Origin: Muribaculaceae bacterium Zag1
GTDB taxonomy: Bacteria; Bacteroidota; Bacteroidia; Bacteroidales; Muribaculaceae
Length of the DNA stretch: 50,431 bases
Assembly (NCBI GenBank): GCA_002633115.1
Contig: NWBJ01000067.1
Location: 1-50,431 of the forward strand
Direction: 5' to 3'
Shown here: positions 8,778 through 17,417 of the stretch, piece after piece
Layout: each line of letters starts with the position of its first letter
How positions within the stretch are numbered: position 1 is the first letter of the stretch
Program-made: the position numbers and the translations under genes
Notes under the pieces: model-generated
What the model was told of the DNA's origin: nothing
Seen by the model: only the letters and a program-made list of their open reading frames with translations
The model's database searches: none

Positions 8778-9680
8778 ATGAAGCCTACATTATACGTATT
8801 AGCAGCTGGCATGGGCAGCCGTTACGGCGGTCTGAAGCAGCTCGACGGCGTTGGCCCCAACGGCCAGACAATCATGGACTACTCAATCTACGACGCTATC
8901 CGCTCGGGATTTGGCAAGGTAGTCTTCGTAATCCGCAAAGACTTTGAGAAGGACTTCAACGAGAAGATCCTCAGCAAATACAAGGGCCACATTCCCGTGG
9001 AGGTTGTATTCCAGGCTGTCGACAAGCTCCCCGAGGGCTACAAGTGCCCCGAAGAACGCACCAAGCCCTGGGGCACCAACCACGCTGTGCTCATGGCTAA
9101 GGACGTGATCAAAGAACCGTTTACCGTCATCAACGCCGACGACTTCTATGGCCAGGACGCTTTCCGCGTAATTGCTGAGGAACTGAGCCGTCCGCATGAC
9201 CGCAAGGGCGACTACTGCATGGTAGGATTCCGCGTAGGCAACACTATGAGCGAGAATGGCACCGTATCGCGCGGCGTATGCGAGAATGTCGATGGTCTGC
9301 TCACCTCGGTGGTTGAACGCACCGCTATCGGCTACAACCCCAAACATGAGATCGCATTTGTCGACGAGAAGGGCGAAGAGCAAATCCTCGATCCCAAGAC
9401 TCCCGTGTCTATGAATATGTGGGGCTTCACTCCCGACTACTTTGAGTATGGCGAGCGTGAGTTCAAGAAATTCCTTGACAAGGACCTTAATACCCCCAAG
9501 GCTGAGATGACCATTCCGCCATCAGTGGATGCTCTCATCCGCTCAGGCGAAGCCACAGTCAAGGTGCTCGACACCACCTCAAAGTGGTTCGGTGTGACAT
9601 ATCCCGAGGATCGTCCCGACGTAGTAGCCAAGCTCGCTGAGCTCCACGCCAAGGGCGAATATCCCGAGAAGATGTTTTGA
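8778..9680 (+). CDS. Sugar-phosphate nucleotidyltransferase family protein
   Basis: 300 residues. The N-terminus LYVLAAGMGSRYGGLKQLD is the nucleotide-binding loop of NTP_transferase proteins (LAAGxGxRxxxxK pattern). VINADDFYG is the metal-binding D-x-D-like segment. Such enzymes activate a sugar phosphate with an NTP to give an NDP-sugar and pyrophosphate. The substrate cannot be assigned from sequence: it does not look like a standard GalU, RfbA or ManC over its whole length. Placement after galE suggests nucleotide-sugar supply for glycans, but heptamer repeats separate the two and no shared operon signal is seen. Confidence 0.8.
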   Translation: MKPTLYVLAAGMGSRYGGLKQLDGVGPNGQTIMDYSIYDAIRSGFGKVVFVIRKDFEKDFNEKILSKYKGHIPVEVVFQAVDKLPEGYKCPEERTKPWGTNHAVLMAKDVIKEPFTVINADDFYGQDAFRVIAEELSRPHDRKGDYCMVGFRVGNTMSENGTVSRGVCENVDGLLTSVVERTAIGYNPKHEIAFVDEKGEEQILDPKTPVSMNMWGFTPDYFEYGEREFKKFLDKDLNTPKAEMTIPPSVDALIRSGEATVKVLDTTSKWFGVTYPEDRPDVVAKLAELHAKGEYPEKMF

Positions 9681-9681
9681 T

Positions 9682-9742
9682 AATCAGGCATAAAAAAATC
9701 AAGCCCATCCGACTGGATGGGCTTGATTTTTTATGCCTGATT
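9682..9742. terminator. Bidirectional terminator between convergent genes
   Basis: A long inverted repeat (left arm 9682-9710, right arm 9715-9742, loop GACT, one bulged A) has A and T runs on both sides. The top of the stem is CCCATCC / GGATGGG, resembling the CCATCC palindrome core seen in other gaps. It separates the nucleotidyltransferase from the convergent GH13 gene. Confidence 0.85.
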
Positions 9743-9746
9743 TAGA

Positions 9747-11183
9747 TTAGCGGGTATAGAGGATGTAGGTGGTGAGGGGTTGGAGCTCGCCAGTGAGCTG
9801 GCCATTCGACACCTTGAAGTTGGTACGATGCACACGGTCGATGTAAGTGCCCGAGGGCAGAGTGGTCGGGAAGTCAACATCAATCGTATTGTCAGAGAAA
9901 TTGACCAGAGCTGCGCCAGCCTCGCCGCGCTGCACCTCGGCAGCTACGCCATCGGCAGTGACATACAGAGTCTCGGGTTGTCCGCTCATAGCCTTACGGA
10001 ACTGATTGGCGGCTACCACCTCGGGATGGAAGAACTCGTCATTGCCGCGAGCGCCAATGCGGTTGTTGCCCCAGTAATTCTCGCGAGTGCTGCCAGCGGG
10101 ACGGCTGAAGAACAGAGGTGTGCCGTGCTGACGGGCGGTCAGGAACACCCAACCAGCGCGGATTTGGTCGTCGGTCAGACCGGCTGACTCATGCTCATTG
10201 CAATATGTGTCGTGGCTCTCAACCCAGGTGACGAGTTGCTCGGGAGCTACGGGATGGTGCCAGTCGGCCAGTGACTCGGCGCTATCGGCCTTGCCTTGCT
10301 CGAGCACATGGCGCAGAGCGTGGCCATAAGAGCTGGCGGTCATATCCATATATTCAGCATACTCGGTCTCCTTGACATTGCGGTCTTGGAGCACCTCGCC
10401 ATAGATAAACAAGCTGTCTGCCGGGAGAGCGAGCTGCACGCCATCGACTGCCTCGCGGCCAGTGGCAACGTCCCAAAAGTTGTTGCGCTCAGCCTTGGGA
10501 TCCAGAGGGTCGGAGGGCAGACCGATGTGCTTGGCTGTGTCATAGCGGAAACCGCGCACGCCGAGAGCGAGCAGGTCGTTGACATACTGCATATAATATT
10601 TCTGGAAGTCAGGATTCTCGGTATTCACATCAGGCAGACCGCCCATCTCCATAGTGGTGCACTGCAAGCGATCATTATAATCTGTGATGGGAGTGAAACC
10701 GTTGGCGTGGTACAGATTCTCATGACCGCCGACTGCAGCATCGAGAGTTGGAAGCACAGCCTTGTGGTCAATGGCTGTATGGTTGGGCAGCACGTCGACT
10801 ATGACCTTGACGCCATATTTGGCTGCGCTGTCGCACATAGCGGCCAGAGCCTCCTTGTCGCCAAGCATGTAGTTGCCTATTTGCCAGTCGGTGGGCTGAT
10901 AGTAGTAATACCATTTGCCCATCACTGAGTCGCCATCTTGGCTGAAAAGAGCCATGCCGCCTCCGTCGCCTACATAACAGGTCTGAGCAGGCGAGGTCTG
11001 TACGTAGGCATAGCCGGCGTCGGCGATTTGCTGCATGTTTGCTGCGATGGTGTCGAATGCCCAAGACCAGGCGTGAAGAATGACGTCGTCCTCGGTGGGA
11101 GCTCCCGGATTGGTAGCGGGTGTCTTGCCACAGCTGGCCATCAACAGACCAGCCGCAATCACTGCGTAAGATTTAAAATTCAT
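9747..11183 (-). CDS. GH13 alpha-amylase-family lipoprotein
   Basis: 478 residues from the ATG at 11181-11183; this start puts a lipoprotein signal (GLLMASCGK) right at the N-terminus, whereas the longer frame would add ten unlikely residues. GH13 landmarks are visible: VIVDVLPNHT (region I), GFRYDTAKH (nucleophile Asp), FIYGEVLQD (acid/base Glu) and WVESHDTYC (transition-state Asp). The barrel is followed by a short beta C-domain. It should hydrolyse alpha-1,4-glucans at the cell surface or periplasm. There are no Sus partners beside it, so it is a stand-alone enzyme. The subfamily resembles Firmicutes-type amylases (HAWSWAFDTI, QTSPAQ), an impression only. Confidence 0.9.
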   Translation of the reverse strand: MNFKSYAVIAAGLLMASCGKTPATNPGAPTEDDVILHAWSWAFDTIAANMQQIADAGYAYVQTSPAQTCYVGDGGGMALFSQDGDSVMGKWYYYYQPTDWQIGNYMLGDKEALAAMCDSAAKYGVKVIVDVLPNHTAIDHKAVLPTLDAAVGGHENLYHANGFTPITDYNDRLQCTTMEMGGLPDVNTENPDFQKYYMQYVNDLLALGVRGFRYDTAKHIGLPSDPLDPKAERNNFWDVATGREAVDGVQLALPADSLFIYGEVLQDRNVKETEYAEYMDMTASSYGHALRHVLEQGKADSAESLADWHHPVAPEQLVTWVESHDTYCNEHESAGLTDDQIRAGWVFLTARQHGTPLFFSRPAGSTRENYWGNNRIGARGNDEFFHPEVVAANQFRKAMSGQPETLYVTADGVAAEVQRGEAGAALVNFSDNTIDVDFPTTLPSGTYIDRVHRTNFKVSNGQLTGELQPLTTYILYTR

Positions 11184-11437
11184 TTGTATAGGGTTTTGAT
11201 TATAGGTATACAATTTACGTCAAACATTGGAATAACGTAAATTCACGACAAATAGTTTGACAAATTTCAATAAATATTTTTAAACTGCTTTCAGTGCGTA
11301 AAAATCCGCAAAAAGACCAAAAAAAATCTGATATACCCCTTAATCTGAGCACATTTCGACAAACCTTTTTTGCCGTGGCTCGTTATAATTTTACAAATGC
11401 AACAAAATTGTAAATTTCCTTAACTCCAATCTGCGAG

Positions 11438-11791
11438 ATGATTACCAACCAAGTGATCGAAGCCATATACAAGAAATACGACAAAAGGCCCAAGAGCATC
11501 GACAGCTTGGATTTCGCCTTGTTGTTTGAGAAGGCCGGGCTTCAGCACGACATCCTCATTGATCCAGAAACCAATGAGATGACAATTTCATCTATTGCTG
11601 AGGACTCGCCTTTCCATCAGATTCCACTGCACAACATCAATGCGATTGTGCCATTTGAGGAATGGACCGCAATCGTGATGCATTCATCCATCATCTTTTT
11701 GAATGTGAAGAAACCCATCAACTCGATTCACATCAAGGCCCCCAGCCTCTCGCTCTGGGATCGAATCAAAGGGGTAGCAGTAAAGGCGTAG
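11438..11791 (+). CDS. Conserved-looking small protein, function unknown
   Basis: 117 residues, no signal peptide or membrane segment. The pattern is a helical N-terminus, a hydrophobic two-strand middle (NEMTISSIAED, AIVMHSSIIFLNVKK) and a basic C-terminal end (WDRIKGVAVKA). Codon use matches the neighbours, and the upstream gap holds a degenerate -7-like TAATTTTA at 11386. I do not recognise the family. A heptamer array begins three bases after the stop. Confidence 0.65.
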   Translation: MITNQVIEAIYKKYDKRPKSIDSLDFALLFEKAGLQHDILIDPETNEMTISSIAEDSPFHQIPLHNINAIVPFEEWTAIVMHSSIIFLNVKKPINSIHIKAPSLSLWDRIKGVAVKA

Positions 11792-11793
11792 AC

Positions 11794-11870
11794 AAGTCAA
11801 AAGGCAAGAGGCAAAAGTCTAAAGTATTAAGGCAAAAGTCAAAAGTCAAAAGTATTAAGACAAAAGTAGT
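11794..11870. repeat. Heptanucleotide array (11 units, AAGTCAA type)
   Basis: Eleven 7-base units in register from just after the stop at 11791: AAGTCAA, AAGGCAA, GAGGCAA, AAGTCTA, AAGTATT, AAGACAA and AAGTAGT variants. It is the same family as the complement of the array behind ddl (AAGTCAA / AAGTAAT). Confidence 0.88.
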
Positions 11871-11895
11871 TATTTTGAATAAGTAAAAACTCGGT

Positions 11896-12537
11896 ATGTT
11901 AAGAGTAAAGCAATTCGCATTCAGCATGTTTGGGGTCAACACTTACGTAGTGATTGACCAAGCCACAAAAGAAGCAGCAGTGATTGACCCGGCAATGGCA
12001 GACCCAGCCGAGCAAAAGCGTTTCGACGATTTCATCAAAGAGAGCGGCGCAAAAATCACACAAATCATAAATACACACCTGCATCTCGACCATTGCTTTG
12101 GCGAGAATTATGTAAAGGATAAATACGGAGTGCCAGTAGCAGCCAATGTCGACGATGCGCCGTTGGGCGAAAGCATGACTTTGCAGTATTCCAAATTCGG
12201 CCTCAAGGGTGATGGCGCCAATGTGCATATCGACGTGCCACTCAAGGACGGCGACATTATCCACATCGGCGACAGCGAACTCAAGGTAATCACCACCCCC
12301 GGCCATACTCCCGGCGGAATATGCCTATACAGCCCAGATGGCAAGATATTGTTCTCAGGCGACACACTGTTTCGGGGTTCGGTTGGACGCACCGACCTGG
12401 AGGGGGGAAACCATCGCGACCTGATCAACAGCATCAGGCATAAGCTATACGCCCTGCCCGATGATGTAACCGTACTCCCCGGCCACGATGCCCACACCAC
12501 CATAGGTTGGGAAAAACGCAACAACCCATATACATAA
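11896..12537 (+). CDS. Metallo-beta-lactamase-fold hydrolase, glyoxalase II-like
   Basis: 213 residues. The metal motif THLHLDH (HxHxDH) is followed by TTPGHTPGG, FSGDTLF and a late VLPGHDAHT, which supply the remaining zinc ligands. Length and motif order fit the short GloB-like / YcbL group that hydrolyses thioesters such as S-lactoylglutathione, though the true substrate in Bacteroidetes is usually unknown. The start is close behind the 11 kb heptamer array. The stop codon overlaps the first unit of the palindromic repeat at 12536. Confidence 0.88.
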   Translation: MLRVKQFAFSMFGVNTYVVIDQATKEAAVIDPAMADPAEQKRFDDFIKESGAKITQIINTHLHLDHCFGENYVKDKYGVPVAANVDDAPLGESMTLQYSKFGLKGDGANVHIDVPLKDGDIIHIGDSELKVITTPGHTPGGICLYSPDGKILFSGDTLFRGSVGRTDLEGGNHRDLINSIRHKLYALPDDVTVLPGHDAHTTIGWEKRNNPYT

Positions 12538-12601
12538 ATGAAGAATGAAGAATGAAAAATGGCCATCCAGATGGCCATTTTTCATTCTTCATTCTTCATT
12601 T
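12536..12601. terminator. 32-base perfect palindrome made of heptamers, between convergent genes
   Basis: Left arm 12536-12567 and right arm 12570-12601 are exact reverse complements with only two central bases. The outer part is GAAGAAT/GAAAAAT heptamers and the inner part is GGCCATC/GATGGCC. The MBL-hydrolase stop lies inside the left end and the convergent gene ends five bases beyond the right end. Probably a bidirectional terminator, although the classical T-tract is weak. Confidence 0.8.
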
Positions 12602-12606
12602 TTCAT

Positions 12607-13284
12607 TCAGAAGAGGTAGCCTACGCCGATTGAGAAGTTGTTGCGTCGGAATCTGGCGCCTTCCCAATCAGCGCCTCCGGCCATATTGGTGATGCCTATG
12701 CCACCGCTGATGTCGGCAAACCAGCTATTGGAATAATAAAATCTGACGCCTATCAGCCACTGCAAGTCGCAACGGTGCCACCCTTGGTCGTAGAGGTCGA
12801 CCGAACGGCCAGTACCTTTTTCATGCTCCTTCAGCGAAAATCCTACATTGAGCTGAGGCCCAGTATAGATTGACATGGCGATATCATCAGTGATGTCAAA
12901 TCGGTAGCCGAAAGTAAGGGGTATCCTTATGCCTGAGTTACGCAACGAGCCTTCGGGCGTAAGCGGGTAGCCAAGCTCCATATCCTCGACCACATCCTGG
13001 CTGATCAGCATGGTGTTGTAGAAGAAATTCACGCTGGGCTCGATATACAGATTCTTATAAATAGGTATGCTGTAAAAAGCTCCAGCGGTTATGCCTGAGC
13101 CATTGTGATATGTGGGGACAATACGATTGAGATTGGTGTTCGGACACGACAAAGTCCAATCGACATGGATGCCGAACCGAGGACGATTGTGACCAGCATC
13201 CAGCATATCGGCGAGGGTGCCTTCTTGAGCATAGGCTCCCATTGCCACTACCCCTATCAAAAAAGCAATAAGTGTCCTTTTCAT
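12607..13284 (-). CDS. Small outer-membrane beta-barrel protein (PorT/OMP-b-brl type)
   Basis: 225 residues with a cleavable signal peptide (LIAFLIGVVAMGAYAQ). The rest is alternating strands with glycine turns (FGIHVDWTLSCP, LYIEPSVNFFYNT, MSIYTGPQLNVGFSL, LIGVRFYYSN) and ends in an aromatic strand FSIGVGYLF, a typical outer-membrane insertion signal. This is the common Bacteroidetes 8-stranded barrel group often labelled PorT-like or OMP_b-brl. No specific function can be given. Confidence 0.8.
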   Translation of the reverse strand: MKRTLIAFLIGVVAMGAYAQEGTLADMLDAGHNRPRFGIHVDWTLSCPNTNLNRIVPTYHNGSGITAGAFYSIPIYKNLYIEPSVNFFYNTMLISQDVVEDMELGYPLTPEGSLRNSGIRIPLTFGYRFDITDDIAMSIYTGPQLNVGFSLKEHEKGTGRSVDLYDQGWHRCDLQWLIGVRFYYSNSWFADISGGIGITNMAGGADWEGARFRRNNFSIGVGYLF

Positions 13285-13383
13285 AATATCATCTATTTTT
13301 ATAATTATAACGCTTGGAGAGGGCCAAACGTTTATTTTTCCTCTGTCTACACAGTTTTTGGGGCGAAATCCTCTTTTCGACTA

Positions 13384-13391
13384 CAAATATA
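13384..13391 (-). promoter_or_regulatory. -7 box for the outer-membrane barrel gene
   Basis: The minus strand reads TATATTTG, matching TAnnTTTG, about 100 bases from the start at 13284. It is divergent to the box at 13425. Confidence 0.5.
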
Positions 13392-13424
13392 TTACAATTC
13401 TTAGAAAGAATCGGAAAAAATCCT

Positions 13425-13432
13425 TAACTTTG
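13425..13432 (+). promoter_or_regulatory. -7 box for the T9SS cargo gene
   Basis: TAACTTTG, 23 bases before the first of three consecutive ATG codons at 13456. Confidence 0.65.
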
Positions 13433-13455
13433 CCTATATACTTTTACCAATATTA

Positions 13456-15357
13456 ATGATGATGAAAAAACAAACTTTGCTTTTGGCTTCTGCGCTGCTC
13501 GCTACAGGGAGCGCTTGGGCGCAAATAGAGCCTGACATCTGGGACGGACTGCAGATTATTTCTGTTTCGCCCAACGGCCAATGGGCCCTCAGTGCTGACG
13601 ATGGCACTGGAGCCATGGTAGTGCTCGACCTCGTAAATGGAACTTATGTTGAGCTGTACAACTCCAGCAACTTCTATTCTGGGGGTCTTGGCAACACCAT
13701 CTCAAACGATGGCATCGTGGTGGGCAACACCGACAGCGACTGCCACGTGGCAGCCTACTATGAGAATGGCGTATGGACTGCTCTCCCATTGAAATCTACC
13801 GACACCGGCGTCAATCTGGCACAAGGCATCACTGGCGACGGCTCACGCATTTGCGGCCAAGTCAGCCTGAGAGGAATGACAGAAGACGGCTTGATGCAGA
13901 AACCCGTGTATTGGGAGCGCCAAGCCGATGGCACTTACGGCGACTATATCGAGCTCCCCCATCCCGAAACTGACTTCACTGGTCGCGAGCCCCAATACGT
14001 GACAGCTGTCTGCATCAGCGGTGATGGCCGCACCATCGCAGGCCAAGTCACCGACTATTCAGGTCTCTACATTCTGCCTATCGTGTTCACCCAAGATGCC
14101 GAAGGCGAGTGGAGCTGGCACTATCCCTATGATATCAATCCCAATGGCATCGAGTTGCCCGAGTTCCCCGGTTACGGGCCCACCATCCCCAGCCCTGAGA
14201 CCTATATGACAGAAGACGAGGTTGAGGCTTTTGAAGAGGCTGTCGAGGAATACTGGACACTCTATGACGCCAAGCCACAAGAAGCCGACTTCATGACCGA
14301 AGAGGAAGCAGCAGCCTACCAGGCAGCTTATGACGCATATCTTGCCGACCCCTATACTCATACCTATCCCAACCGCAAGGATTATATGAGCGAGGAGAGT
14401 TATGCCGCCTATCAAGCCGCTCTGTCAGCTTGGAGAGAAGCTCTGGTTTATCCTGAATACGAGGACTACATGACCGCTGAGGAATATGCCGCTTATCTTG
14501 AGGAAGAATCAACCTACTCTGACCGCTATGACCAATGGACAAAGGACTATTCAGCATACATCGACGCTCTGAATGCTCTTACAGCTGATGCACCCTCGTT
14601 CTCATTCAACAACGTCAAGCTCTCAGACAACGGTCGCTATTACGCCACTACCGACGTGACAGCCGACTGGTGGATGGCCGATGCATCTTCGACCCCCTAT
14701 TTGCTTGACCTGCAAGAGGGCACTTGCGTTGAGATGGCCTCTGGCAGCGGCATGTACAGCTGTGCTGTCAGCGACAAAGGCGAGGTGCTTGCCGCATCGC
14801 CCCTCTCCGACTACCTGCGCCACGCTTATTATGCAGCTTCGGACAAAGACGACTTCATTCTTCTCGAGGATTACATCAAAAGTGTAGACCCCAGCCTGTA
14901 TGAGTGGATAGAAGACAACATGGTGCATAGCTATGACTATGACGTGTACGTTTCGGGGTCGACCGAAGTCATCACCCAATACTTTGAGGATGACTGCCTA
15001 ATCGGTACTCCTTGCGCCAATGCTGATTTCTCAATGATATGTTCGTTTGAGTTCAACGTGTGGGACTATAACACCAACGAGGACTACATCTCATACGTTC
15101 TGCCCATCAATGGCGGTCCCTTAGGAATCAAATCAGTCACTGTCAAGAGCGCCGACCTGCAGATCAACGCTGCCAATGGTATGATCTACCTCACTGGCAA
15201 CGCTTCGGCAATCGAGGTTTACGATGTCAATGGCCGTCGCCTCTACTCTGCTGCCAACCCCAGTTCAGCTATCAACCCGGGCCTTGCACAGGGTATCTAT
15301 CTGATCAAAGCTACCGACGCTGACGGCAAGATCGCCACTGCCAAGGTCGCTTTCTAA
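13456..15357 (+). CDS. Secreted protein with T9SS-type C-terminal domain and acidic repeat insert
   Basis: 633 residues. Signal peptide (LLLASALLATGSAWAQ) followed by beta-propeller-like repeats about 35-240 (ISVSPNGQWALSADDG, NTISNDGIVVGNT, AQGITGDGSRICGQ, AVCISGDGRTIAGQ), each with an S/G-x-DGxxxxG turn. Residues about 249-375 break the pattern: four acidic, aromatic repeats begin YMTEDEVEAF, FMTEEEAAAY, YMSEESYAAY and YMTAEEYAAY and look helical. Propeller-like sequence then resumes (NNVKLSDNGRYYATTD). The last 50 residues (IEVYDVNGRRLY ... QGIYLIKATDADGK) match the Por secretion sorting domain, predicting outer-membrane export by T9SS. Function unknown. Confidence 0.8.
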   Translation: MMMKKQTLLLASALLATGSAWAQIEPDIWDGLQIISVSPNGQWALSADDGTGAMVVLDLVNGTYVELYNSSNFYSGGLGNTISNDGIVVGNTDSDCHVAAYYENGVWTALPLKSTDTGVNLAQGITGDGSRICGQVSLRGMTEDGLMQKPVYWERQADGTYGDYIELPHPETDFTGREPQYVTAVCISGDGRTIAGQVTDYSGLYILPIVFTQDAEGEWSWHYPYDINPNGIELPEFPGYGPTIPSPETYMTEDEVEAFEEAVEEYWTLYDAKPQEADFMTEEEAAAYQAAYDAYLADPYTHTYPNRKDYMSEESYAAYQAALSAWREALVYPEYEDYMTAEEYAAYLEEESTYSDRYDQWTKDYSAYIDALNALTADAPSFSFNNVKLSDNGRYYATTDVTADWWMADASSTPYLLDLQEGTCVEMASGSGMYSCAVSDKGEVLAASPLSDYLRHAYYAASDKDDFILLEDYIKSVDPSLYEWIEDNMVHSYDYDVYVSGSTEVITQYFEDDCLIGTPCANADFSMICSFEFNVWDYNTNEDYISYVLPINGGPLGIKSVTVKSADLQINAANGMIYLTGNASAIEVYDVNGRRLYSAANPSSAINPGLAQGIYLIKATDADGKIATAKVAF

Positions 15358-15380
15358 TCCAAGAAACATATTTTTAGTAG

Positions 15381-15410
15381 AAATCCGCAAGAAAACTTGC
15401 GGATTTTTTT
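15381..15410 (+). terminator. Intrinsic terminator after the T9SS cargo gene
   Basis: An 11-base perfect stem (15381-15391 with 15396-15406) closes on an AAAA loop and ends in a T tract. The same T tract supplies the -33 box of the next promoter. Confidence 0.9.
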
Positions 15411-15438
15411 GTCAATTAAAAAATAGTGCTTACCTTTG
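15408..15438 (+). promoter_or_regulatory. Promoter of the TraB/GumN gene
   Basis: TTTG (15408-15411), 19 bases, then TACCTTTG (15431-15438): a full Bacteroidetes -33/-7 pair. Transcription should begin near 15443, giving a leader of about 155 bases that carries a GTGTTG/CAACAC hairpin and the GTGCGTAGCAC repeats. Confidence 0.7.
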
Positions 15439-15467
15439 CAGTGTTGTAGTTAAGCACAACACCACAA

Positions 15468-15575
15468 GCCATCCAGATGGCGAGTGCATAGCACGTCCCT
15501 TGTCTGTCACACATGGAGTGCGTAGCACGGAATGTGGGGTCACTATCCACCCGGATGGCGAGTGCGTAGCACGAC
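15468..15575. repeat. Three-copy GTGCGTAGCAC leader element
   Basis: Small palindromes GTGCATAGCAC (15484-15494), GTGCGTAGCAC (15518-15528) and GTGCGTAGCAC (15562-15572), the first and third preceded by CCATCCAGATGGCGA / CCACCCGGATGGCGA. The same arrangement occurs upstream of ridA at 40094-40192. Confidence 0.85.
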
Positions 15576-15598
15576 TCTATAACTAAAACTAAGATATT

Positions 15599-16483
15599 AT
15601 GGCACGTAAAACTATTCTTTGCCTTTTGGCTCTTCTAACAGCCCTATGCTCTCAGGCCCAACTCCTCTGGAAAATCACCGGACCCAACGTCAAAACTACC
15701 TCATATCTGCTTGGCAGCCATCACCTGGCTCCTGCTGCCATGATTGACTCGATCCAGGGTCTGCGTCAAGCCATCGAGAGTGCCGATGCCGTGTATGGCG
15801 AAGTCGAAAAGAGCGAACTTGATCCCATGAAACAACAGCAAAAACTGATGGAGTATGCCATGGCTCCCGCAGATAGCACCCTCAACAAAGTGCTCACCTC
15901 GGAGCAATTCGCCCGATTAGACAGCGTACTGGCCGTATATATGGGTATGCCTGGCCTCGCCTCTCAGTTGTCACAATTCAAGCCCAACCTAATTTCTACC
16001 CAATTGGCCGTGTTGATGTCGCTTAAGGCATTCCCTACCTTTGACCCAACCAATGTGTTTGATGTCGCAGTGATGGGCCTCGGCGAAGAAAAAGGCAAAT
16101 CAATCAATGGCTTTGAGACAGTCGAAGAGCAACTACAAGTATTGTTCGGCTCTCCCATCGCTGACCAAGCCGAAGACCTGATGGAGACAGTTGACAAAGA
16201 CCAAGAAATGATACAGTACGCCCTCGAGCTTGGCCAAGCCTTTGAGTGCCAAGACCTGGAGAAGGTAAACCAACTGATGACCAACTCGGAATGTGGCATG
16301 TCGGAGAAATCACGCAAAGCCCTTATCACTGACCGCAACCACAATTGGGCCAACAAACTGCAGATGCTGCTGCCAATGCGCAATCTATTCATCGTTGTCG
16401 GTTCGGGACACCTGCTTGGCAACGAAGGCTTAATACAACTGCTGCGCAATCTCGGCTATACTGTAGAACCCGTCAAACCTTAA
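15599..16483 (+). CDS. TraB/GumN-family protein
   Basis: 294 residues with a signal peptide (ILCLLALLTALCSQAQ). Family landmarks are LLWKITGPN..TSYLLGSHHL near the mature N-terminus, a conserved glutamate segment (ADAVYGEVEKSE), and the C-terminal FIVVGSGHLLGNEGLIQLL. TraB/GumN proteins share a Tiki-like fold and are suspected metalloproteases; GxxH and E/H residues needed for this are present here (GSHH, GEVE, GSGH). The mature protein should be periplasmic or surface-exposed. It is followed by heptamer repeats and then the ABC operon. Confidence 0.85.
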   Translation: MARKTILCLLALLTALCSQAQLLWKITGPNVKTTSYLLGSHHLAPAAMIDSIQGLRQAIESADAVYGEVEKSELDPMKQQQKLMEYAMAPADSTLNKVLTSEQFARLDSVLAVYMGMPGLASQLSQFKPNLISTQLAVLMSLKAFPTFDPTNVFDVAVMGLGEEKGKSINGFETVEEQLQVLFGSPIADQAEDLMETVDKDQEMIQYALELGQAFECQDLEKVNQLMTNSECGMSEKSRKALITDRNHNWANKLQMLLPMRNLFIVVGSGHLLGNEGLIQLLRNLGYTVEPVKP

Positions 16484-16494
16484 AATAATGGTTT

Positions 16495-16557
16495 AAAAGC
16501 CAAAAACCAAAAAATGACACCAACGATCCAAAAGCTAAAAGCCAAAAACCAAATACC
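16495..16557. repeat. Heptanucleotide array before the ABC operon (9 units, AAAAACC type)
   Basis: Nine 7-base units in register (AAAAGCC, AAAAACC, AAAAAAT, GACACCA, ACGATCC, AAAAGCT, AAAAGCC, AAAAACC, AAATACC), ending five bases before the start codon at 16563. The ridA start has a related array. Confidence 0.85.
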
Positions 16558-16562
16558 ATCCT

Positions 16563-17417
16563 ATGATACGGATTGATAACGTAACATTCGCCTACCCGCA
16601 TAATCTGCCAGCCATCACCAGCGCTTGGGCAGAAATCCCTGAGGGAATACAGCTATTGCTCGGGCCCAACGGAGCTGGCAAGACCACCCTGCTCAAGCTA
16701 ATATGCGGCATGCTGATACCCCAAAGCGGATGCGTCATGATCGACGACCAATCGATGTCAAAGCGTTTGCCCTCTGAATTGCAACGCATCTTCTTCATCT
16801 CCGACAGTGAGCTGATGCCGCTTGCCACCATACAGCAGATGGTGCTGAGGCATGCGCCTTTCTATCCCACATTCTCGCTCGAGCGCCTGCAAGAGAACCT
16901 GCAAGCCTTCGGTCTCTCTGGCGAGGAGAAACTCGCCGACCTCTCGCTTGGTTTCCGTCAAAAGTCAAACATCGCCTACGCTCTGGCCCTCGGCACCGAG
17001 GTGCTGCTGCTCGACGAACCCACCAATGGCATGGATATCTTTGCGAAGAAGACCTTCAACCGGCTCCTCGCCTCCAATATACAGCCATCTCAAACCATCA
17101 TCGTGGCTACCCACTCGCTCCACCCCATGCGCAATCTGTTTGACGGAGTGACTGTGTTGAACCATGGTCGAATCGAACTCTCGGCCTCAATCGAGGACAT
17201 CACCAAGCGCTTGGCGTTTGTCACCTCGCCGACCCTGCCTCAGAGCGCGATTTATTTCGAGAGTGATGTCAATGGGTTCCACTCAATCGTGCCCAATCCA
17301 GGAGGAGCAGACTCAAGTGTAGATTTCGAGTTGCTCTATGGCGGCATTGTCAGCGACCGAGGTCCACAAATTCTCAACTACTTTACACCACAAGAGACAT
17401 GTCAGCAGAATCTATAA
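16563..17417 (+). CDS. ABC transporter ATP-binding protein (YtrB-like)
   Basis: 284 residues. Walker A is LLGPNGAGKTTL near residue 33, the signature region reads LADLSLGFRQK (relaxed LSGGQ), Walker B is VLLLDEPTNGMD, and the switch histidine lies in ATHSLHP. The C-terminal 80 residues are a regulatory-like extension. It is the first gene of a five-gene operon of GntR-controlled ABC-2-like exporters, comparable with ytrABCDEF of Bacillus. Overlaps the next gene by 19 bases. Substrate unknown. Confidence 0.9.
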   Translation: MIRIDNVTFAYPHNLPAITSAWAEIPEGIQLLLGPNGAGKTTLLKLICGMLIPQSGCVMIDDQSMSKRLPSELQRIFFISDSELMPLATIQQMVLRHAPFYPTFSLERLQENLQAFGLSGEEKLADLSLGFRQKSNIAYALALGTEVLLLDEPTNGMDIFAKKTFNRLLASNIQPSQTIIVATHSLHPMRNLFDGVTVLNHGRIELSASIEDITKRLAFVTSPTLPQSAIYFESDVNGFHSIVPNPGGADSSVDFELLYGGIVSDRGPQILNYFTPQETCQQNL

